NCBI GenBank assembly: GCA_023807065.1
Contig: JAJJLU010003958.1
Coordinates: forward strand, 1-22,725
Origin: Isotricha intestinalis
Taxonomy: Eukaryota; Ciliophora; Litostomatea; Vestibuliferida; Isotrichidae
DNA: 22,725 nt
Reading direction: 5' to 3'
Positions 18,447-22,725 of the stretch are shown here, one piece after another (position 1 is the first letter of the stretch; every line of letters begins with the position of its first letter). The notes under the pieces were generated by a model, which was not told where the DNA came from, ran no database searches, and saw only the letters and a list, made by a program, of their open reading frames with translations. The position numbers were made by a program, and so were the translations under genes.

Positions 18447-19523
18447 ATGTTAAAAGCCAAAAACTACTTAACAATAAACAACGAATACCGTTATTGTACA
18501 GACAACATTTTAATGAAAGGAACTTTTTGTATATTATATAGAGGATACCATATATCAGAAGAGAATGTAAAAAATAAAAAATATTACACAATAAAAGCAG
18601 AATCATCATCAACAAAGCATCCTCAATTAAAACATGAATATGAAATATTAAAACATTTACACGAAAAAGGAAATCAAAAAACAGGAATTCCAAATTTTTT
18701 TAAATTTTACTCTTCAACAAATAATAAAAATTATATAATAATGGATATGTTTGGTCATACATTACAACAAATATTTGAATTAAGTGATTATAAATTTAAT
18801 GAATTATCAGTTTTAAATATTTTAAATGTAATATTAGATATAATTGAATATATTCATTCTAAAAGAGTTATTCATAGAGATATTGAACCTTCACATTTAA
18901 TATATACTATTAAAGATACAAGTGATATTTTATTCGGGAATAATGGAGAAAAAAAAGAAGGAAAAATAAATTCAAATTCAGATTTATTTTTATTAGATTA
19001 TGGATTAAGTAAATTTTATTGTGATTCACATAATAATCATATATTATTTAAAGATAATAAGAAACCAATTGGGAATATGATTTTTTGTTCTATTTGGAAT
19101 TTATTAGGAATTGAAGAAAGTAGAAGAGATGATTTAGATTCTTTTTGTAATATTATGATATATTTAATTAATGGGAAATTACCTTGGATGAATATTAAAG
19201 CTAAAACTCAACAAGAAATTAAAGATAGAATTAAAGAAATTAAAATTTCTATTTCTCCTTTGGAAATTTGCTTTAATGTTCCTATTATTTTTAATGATAA
19301 TTTTCTAAAAGTAATTGAATATGTTAGAAGTTTACAATTCTGTGATAAACCTAATTATGATTTTTTAAGAATTTTAATCAATAATTGTATTGAAAAAATT
19401 ATTTATGGAAAAAAAAATCTAGATTGCTTTATTGTTATTAAAAATAAAAGTGAAGAAGCTGAAATTGAAAGAATTTTGGAAAAGAGAAGAAAAGAAAAAG
19501 AAAAAGAGAAAATGTTAATTTAA
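18447..19523 (+). CDS. Casein-kinase-1-family protein with altered catalytic loop
   Basis: 358 residues. CK1 membership is shown by GIEESRRDDLDSFCNIMIYL and the following GKLPWMNIKAKTQQE, which match the CK1-specific EQSRRDDLE helix and LPWQGLKA loop. ATP lysine K50 is kept in YTIKAE. Three key sites differ from active CK1s: the catalytic loop is H143-R-D145-I-E147-P-S-H150, so the phosphate-contacting Lys is Glu and the Mg-binding Asn is His, and DFG is D184-Y-G. The glycine loop retains only G25 (KGTF). The catalytic base Asp is present. Weak or absent activity is inferred. Residues about 155-178 form an insertion rich in Lys and Asn. The C-terminus (about 335-358) is a charged EKRRKEKEKEK tail. 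Possible roles are a regulator or decoy of other CK1 or tau-tubulin-type kinases. It converges with the next gene over 64 nt. Confidence 0.88.
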   Translation: MLKAKNYLTINNEYRYCTDNILMKGTFCILYRGYHISEENVKNKKYYTIKAESSSTKHPQLKHEYEILKHLHEKGNQKTGIPNFFKFYSSTNNKNYIIMDMFGHTLQQIFELSDYKFNELSVLNILNVILDIIEYIHSKRVIHRDIEPSHLIYTIKDTSDILFGNNGEKKEGKINSNSDLFLLDYGLSKFYCDSHNNHILFKDNKKPIGNMIFCSIWNLLGIEESRRDDLDSFCNIMIYLINGKLPWMNIKAKTQQEIKDRIKEIKISISPLEICFNVPIIFNDNFLKVIEYVRSLQFCDKPNYDFLRILINNCIEKIIYGKKNLDCFIVIKNKSEEAEIERILEKRRKEKEKEKMLI

Positions 19524-19587
19524 TGATTTTTATTTATTTTTTTTTGAATATTTAATTTAATTATTATTTCATTTTTATTTTTTAGAA

Positions 19588-20568
19588 TTAATTTATTATT
19601 TCAGTGTGAATTAGTTTCATATATTTTTTATATAACATATATTTGTTTATGAGGGATTGACCAATATTAACTTGAATATTACCATAATTTTGGATTAATT
19701 CATATAATTGATTTGGTATTAATTTCTTTTCATTTTCATTAATTTCATATCTTTTATGTTTCCTAGATAAAAATTCTTCTTTTCCTTTTTCCATTTCATT
19801 TTTATTTCTTAAATTTCTAATATTAATTTTTTCCCCTTTATAATCATTAATTTTATTATCTAATACAGTTGGCATATTATTATATAAATTTTTCCAATTA
19901 ACTTGATTTAATATATTTGTTGTTAAATCAAAATCATTATCTGTTGGCGCTATCATATACTCAAAAGGTTCTTTTAATCCTATATTTTCATTTAATAAAA
20001 TTCCAGGCTCATTAAATTTGAAAATTTTTTGAATTATTTTAAATATCGATAAATTTATTTGCTTTTTCTGAAATTTTATATTCAAAAAATTACCAGCATC
20101 AATTAAATTATTTAATTCTGAAGAAAAATATTTATTTAATAATTGCTTTATGTATTCATCTAATTTTGAAATTATTTTATTTTTTATATCTGATACTCTA
20201 TTAATATTTAATGGTATTGTTTTAATATTAATTTGTTGATTATTGGTTATTATTTCAAATGATTCAATTAATAATATAATATTTGATTCAATATATTTTG
20301 AACCTCTTTCAACTAATAAAAGATCTATTTTAGATTTTGTTATAATAACTTTTTCATTCTTTTCAATTGAATTATTATTTATAAAATAACATCTTATTGA
20401 ATTTTTTTCTTGAGAATCTATAAATATTATACTTTCTTTTTGTTTTTCTGATTTAATTAAAAATCCTTCAATTAAAGGATTATCTACTTTAATATTTATT
20501 TTTTGTTCTAAAAAAGGATCGACTATATCTTCTAAACTTTGACAAATGATTTTATTTTTTGAAGACAT
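19588..20568 (-). CDS. Unrecognised protein with a possible TPP1/ACD-like OB fold
   Basis: 326 residues, no signal peptide or membrane helix, mixed charge. I do not recognise it with confidence. The N-terminal about 110 residues alternate short hydrophobic strands in the pattern of an OB fold: strands near 33-38 (LIEGFLI), 45-51 (SIIFIDS) and 55-61 (NSIRCYF), then ITKSKIDLLLVE and IILLIESFEII. The 'D-S-x3-S-IRC-[YF]' stretch followed by these strands recalls the OB fold of the telomere protein TPP1/ACD (Tpz1, ciliate p50), where a similar S-V-R-C strand occurs. That would give a chromosome-end role, but the match is by eye and short. The remainder is helical and Lys/Asn-rich. No enzyme motif was seen. 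It could equally be another OB-fold adaptor or a lineage-specific protein. Confidence 0.75.
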   Translation of the reverse strand: MSSKNKIICQSLEDIVDPFLEQKINIKVDNPLIEGFLIKSEKQKESIIFIDSQEKNSIRCYFINNNSIEKNEKVIITKSKIDLLLVERGSKYIESNIILLIESFEIITNNQQINIKTIPLNINRVSDIKNKIISKLDEYIKQLLNKYFSSELNNLIDAGNFLNIKFQKKQINLSIFKIIQKIFKFNEPGILLNENIGLKEPFEYMIAPTDNDFDLTTNILNQVNWKNLYNNMPTVLDNKINDYKGEKINIRNLRNKNEMEKGKEEFLSRKHKRYEINENEKKLIPNQLYELIQNYGNIQVNIGQSLINKYMLYKKYMKLIHTEIIN

Positions 20569-21266
20569 TATGAATTTATATATAAAATATTATGAGATTG
20601 TTTTTTTAGAGTGTTTTTATTATAAATAATTTTTTGTAATTATTTCCCCGCTTTTTCATTGTTAATTTTATTAAATAAATTAATTAAATAATTTTAACAA
20701 TATAATCAATATATAAAATATTATATATTAAAAGTTAATTTAAAAAAATCTTTTTGAGAATAAGGTTCAATTTTGTTTTTCAAAGGAATTTTAGTTTTTT
20801 TATTTTGAGTTAAATTTTTCATTTTTCCTTTTTTTTCTAATAATAAAGCTCAATCAAGCTTTTTTCAAATAATAATTTTTATTAATTTTTTATATTGAAA
20901 AGAATTTCAACTAAATCTCTGTTTTTATATAACTTCATTTATATTATGTTTAGGTTTGATATATCTTATTTCTTCTTGATTATTAATTTTTTTGGAATTC
21001 AAAATTGTGTATTTTTCAAAATTATTTTTTTTCTTTTATAACTTATACTTATATGATTAAAATCATTAATTTTATGAATTTCATTTTATTATAATAAATT
21101 TTTTTATTCAGAAATATTTTTCCATATTTTTTTCTAATGATGAAAATCGATGAAAATTCTTTTATATGAGATTTTTTAATTAATGCTTTAAAATAATCGT
21201 CTTTAATAATAGAAGGAATTTAATTTTTATATTCAAAGAATTATTAAATAAAAAAATAAATAATTA
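20569..21266. other. 698-nt divergent spacer containing broken coding-like fragments
   Basis: The spacer separates the OB-like gene (minus) and the archaemetzincin-like gene (plus), so both upstream regions lie here. About 20570-20720 and 21220-21266 are plain A/T. The middle carries minus-strand fragments described separately as a possible pseudogene. A small perfect hairpin, AAAGCT-caatca-AGCTTT, lies at 20845-20862. Confidence 0.5.
20721..21219 (-). pseudogene. Possible decayed gene (four open fragments in shifting frames)
   Basis: Reading the minus strand, four successive coding-like stretches follow one another. 21219-21049 is 56 codons, including IIKDDYFKALIKKSHIKEF. 21035-20925 is 36 codons, including NNQEEIRYIKPKHNINEVI. 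20938-20882 is 18 codons (MKLYKNRDLVEILFNIKN). 20849-20721 is 42 codons, ending KNKIEPYSQKDFF and a TAA. Relative to the first, the frames are 0, +1, +2, +1, which suggests frameshifts plus stops rather than one gene with proper introns; I found no splice pairs that join them. No family is recognised. Codon composition (GAC, GCA, TCG, CCT) is richer than the surrounding spacer. An alternative is chance in A/T-rich DNA, or an unusual gene with tiny introns. Confidence 0.33.
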
Positions 21267-22685
21267 ATGAAATATAAAGAAAGAGTAGAAGCTTCAAAAG
21301 AATATGGTTTATTTAAATTTAAAGTTCCTTCAATTGAAGAAAGAAATGCAGCAATTGATATGTCTGGAGAAGGTACTTTATATAAAAAAATAATTTTAAC
21401 TGATTTAAATTCTTTTTATAATCCCATACAAGTTCCTAAAAATAACGATAAAATTAGTAATAACTGGCTTTTATCTCATAAAGAATACGGACAAACCTAT
21501 ACAGAATTTATTAGAACTAAATCTTATTTTCCTTTGAAAGATAAAAAAGATATTATTTATTTAGTTTATTTAAATTTTACAAAAAGTGTTCAAAAAGAAA
21601 AAAAAGAAGAAAAAAATCTTTTAACAACTGGTTTTATTGAAGATATAAATTTGAATGAATATTCTAAATCAAAAACAAAAAAAATATATTATGAAGATGA
21701 TTTAGATTTAACAGTTAATATACCAGAAAATTTAAACGAAAATTTATTAGATTTAACTTTAAATATGGTTAAAAATTATTTTTTTCCAATAAATGTTGAA
21801 TTAATAAATTTTAATGTTCCTTTAGGAAATTTAATTTTTAGAAAAGAAGATGAAAGTGATAATTTAGTTTCAATAGAAGCAGATAGTTTATTAAATTATT
21901 TAAAACAATTTCATAAAATAGATAACTTTTATTGTATTTTATATTTTACAAATATAGATTTATTTCATAATGTCTCTATTTATAAAGAAAACAAAGTCAA
22001 TAAATATCAATTTTATCCTAAATCATTTTTAAATAATGATTCATGTTTTGAAATAAATAATGCAAAAATAAGAAAAGCACTAATTTCATTATCTGAATTT
22101 AAAGTAAATATAAACAATTATAATAATAAAAAAGATAAAAATATTATTGAAGATAAAGATGAAGAAGAAACAAAGCAAAAAAAATTAGAATCAAAATCAT
22201 TTAAAAATTACATAAAATTAATTTTAAGAAACATATGCTTATTATTTGGTTTAAGTAATTGTATTTTTTATGAATGTTTACTAAATGGTTTTAATTCATT
22301 AGATTATTTTAATTCTCTTCCTTTAGAATTATGTCCAGTTTGTTTAAAAAAATTATATGGAGTAATATTAAGAAAAGATCAAGATATTGAAGAAAAAATA
22401 AAAAATTCAATGCAAATTTATGAAAGGTTTAAATTATTAAGTCAATTTTTATCTTTTGGTGAAGAAAAAGAAAAAAGAGAAAAAGAAGAAAGAACAATTT
22501 CAAAAAAGAAAAAATCAAAAAAAGAAATTGAAAAAGAAAAAGAAGAAAAGGCAAAATTACAAGAAGAAAAAGAAATGAGAGAACAAGCTAATAAAAGCAA
22601 TATATACGCAAGAGAATTTGAAAATGAATGGGATTGGTACGATAGAAGAATAGAATCATTAAAAAATGTAGATTCATTTAATTAA
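21267..22685 (+). CDS. Archaemetzincin-family protein (AMZ-like) lacking the catalytic zinc site
   Basis: 472 residues. The whole domain matches the archaemetzincin layout. An N-terminal NNWLLSHKEYGQTYTEF corresponds to the conserved W-x-x-SH segment of AMZ2. A strand pair near 90-100 is followed by LLDLTLNMVKNYFFPINVEL, then ADSLLNYLKQF and FYCILYFTNIDLFHN. At the active site, the family HEIGHxFGLxHC reads R321-N-I-C-L325-L-F-G-L-S-N331-C332. All three zinc-binding His and the catalytic Glu are replaced, and the Met-turn Met is Leu339. The second, structural zinc site (C332, C337, C356, C359; LCPVCLKKL) is intact. Residues 398-450 are a Lys/Glu-rich tail, ending with DWYDRR. It is therefore predicted to be folded but not proteolytic, perhaps a binding or regulatory protein. 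It is divergent from the OB-like gene. Confidence 0.88.
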   Translation: MKYKERVEASKEYGLFKFKVPSIEERNAAIDMSGEGTLYKKIILTDLNSFYNPIQVPKNNDKISNNWLLSHKEYGQTYTEFIRTKSYFPLKDKKDIIYLVYLNFTKSVQKEKKEEKNLLTTGFIEDINLNEYSKSKTKKIYYEDDLDLTVNIPENLNENLLDLTLNMVKNYFFPINVELINFNVPLGNLIFRKEDESDNLVSIEADSLLNYLKQFHKIDNFYCILYFTNIDLFHNVSIYKENKVNKYQFYPKSFLNNDSCFEINNAKIRKALISLSEFKVNINNYNNKKDKNIIEDKDEEETKQKKLESKSFKNYIKLILRNICLLFGLSNCIFYECLLNGFNSLDYFNSLPLELCPVCLKKLYGVILRKDQDIEEKIKNSMQIYERFKLLSQFLSFGEEKEKREKEERTISKKKKSKKEIEKEKEEKAKLQEEKEMREQANKSNIYAREFENEWDWYDRRIESLKNVDSFN

Positions 22686-22725
22686 AGAAACAAATTATAA
22701 TATAAATAAAAATTTATAAAAAAAT

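Noticed and set aside
21001..21060. A 16-nt Stentor-type mini-intron (GTATAAGTTATAAAAG on the minus strand)
   Set aside because: The preceding frame already meets a stop before the donor, and the only supported intron in the window is 47 nt.
1..22725. Telomere repeats, tRNA, rRNA or CRISPR-like arrays
   Set aside because: I searched by eye for C4A2/C4A4-type ends, clover-leaf signals, GC-rich islands and spaced repeats and found none; both window edges cut ordinary sequence.
1..22725. Anaerobic fungus or Dictyostelium as the source
   Set aside because: Asn runs and very high A+T also fit these, and anaerobic fungi have flagella and bacterial genes, but a four-domain PKG with a degenerate third domain is an alveolate design. 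I kept ciliate as the better, not certain, inference.

Overview
The window comes from the nuclear genome of a very A+T-rich eukaryote. Most genes are intronless, the one convincing intron is only 47 nt (6031-6077), and the spacers are short and almost pure A/T. Nine complete genes end at TAA or TAG, and no gene needs an in-frame stop to be read as sense. That argues against the Tetrahymena/Paramecium code. A cGMP-dependent protein kinase with four cyclic-nucleotide domains, the third degenerate, is an alveolate design, and the basal-body protein CEP131 implies cilia. I infer a ciliate that uses the standard code (litostomes, which include the gut ciliates, would fit). This is inference, because no rRNA or telomere is present.

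Layout, left to right: (1) complement(<1-1578), a PB1/coiled-coil/NBR1-type FW-domain protein cut by the window edge; (2) complement(1709-4249), a kinase-like/Kelch protein; (3) a 569-nt divergent spacer; (4) 4819-7700, PKG; (5) 7701-8953, a long spacer with only weak small ORFs; (6) 8954-11065, a membrane-anchored S41-like protein; (7) complement(11323-12591), a bacterial-type acyltransferase 3, with an open out-of-frame stretch at its 3' end; (8) 12636-15899, CEP131, only 44 nt from the acyltransferase; (9) complement(16040-18325), VAC14; (10) 18447-19523, a divergent CK1-like kinase; (11) complement(19588-20568), an unrecognised protein with a possible TPP1-like OB fold; (12) 20569-21266, a spacer holding broken coding-like fragments on the minus strand; (13) 21267-22685, a catalytically dead archaemetzincin.

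The genes do not form one pathway. The recognisable jobs are cyclic-nucleotide signalling (PKG), centriole/cilium assembly (CEP131), endolysosomal PI(3,5)P2 control (VAC14), possibly selective autophagy (PB1-FW protein), and membrane or secreted acyl transfer (probably acquired from bacteria). The most striking theme is that four of the enzyme-fold proteins have lost textbook catalytic residues: the kinase-Kelch protein, the CK1-like kinase, the S41-like ectodomain and the archaemetzincin. The archaemetzincin is the clearest case. All three catalytic zinc histidines and the catalytic Glu are replaced, while the four structural cysteines are kept.
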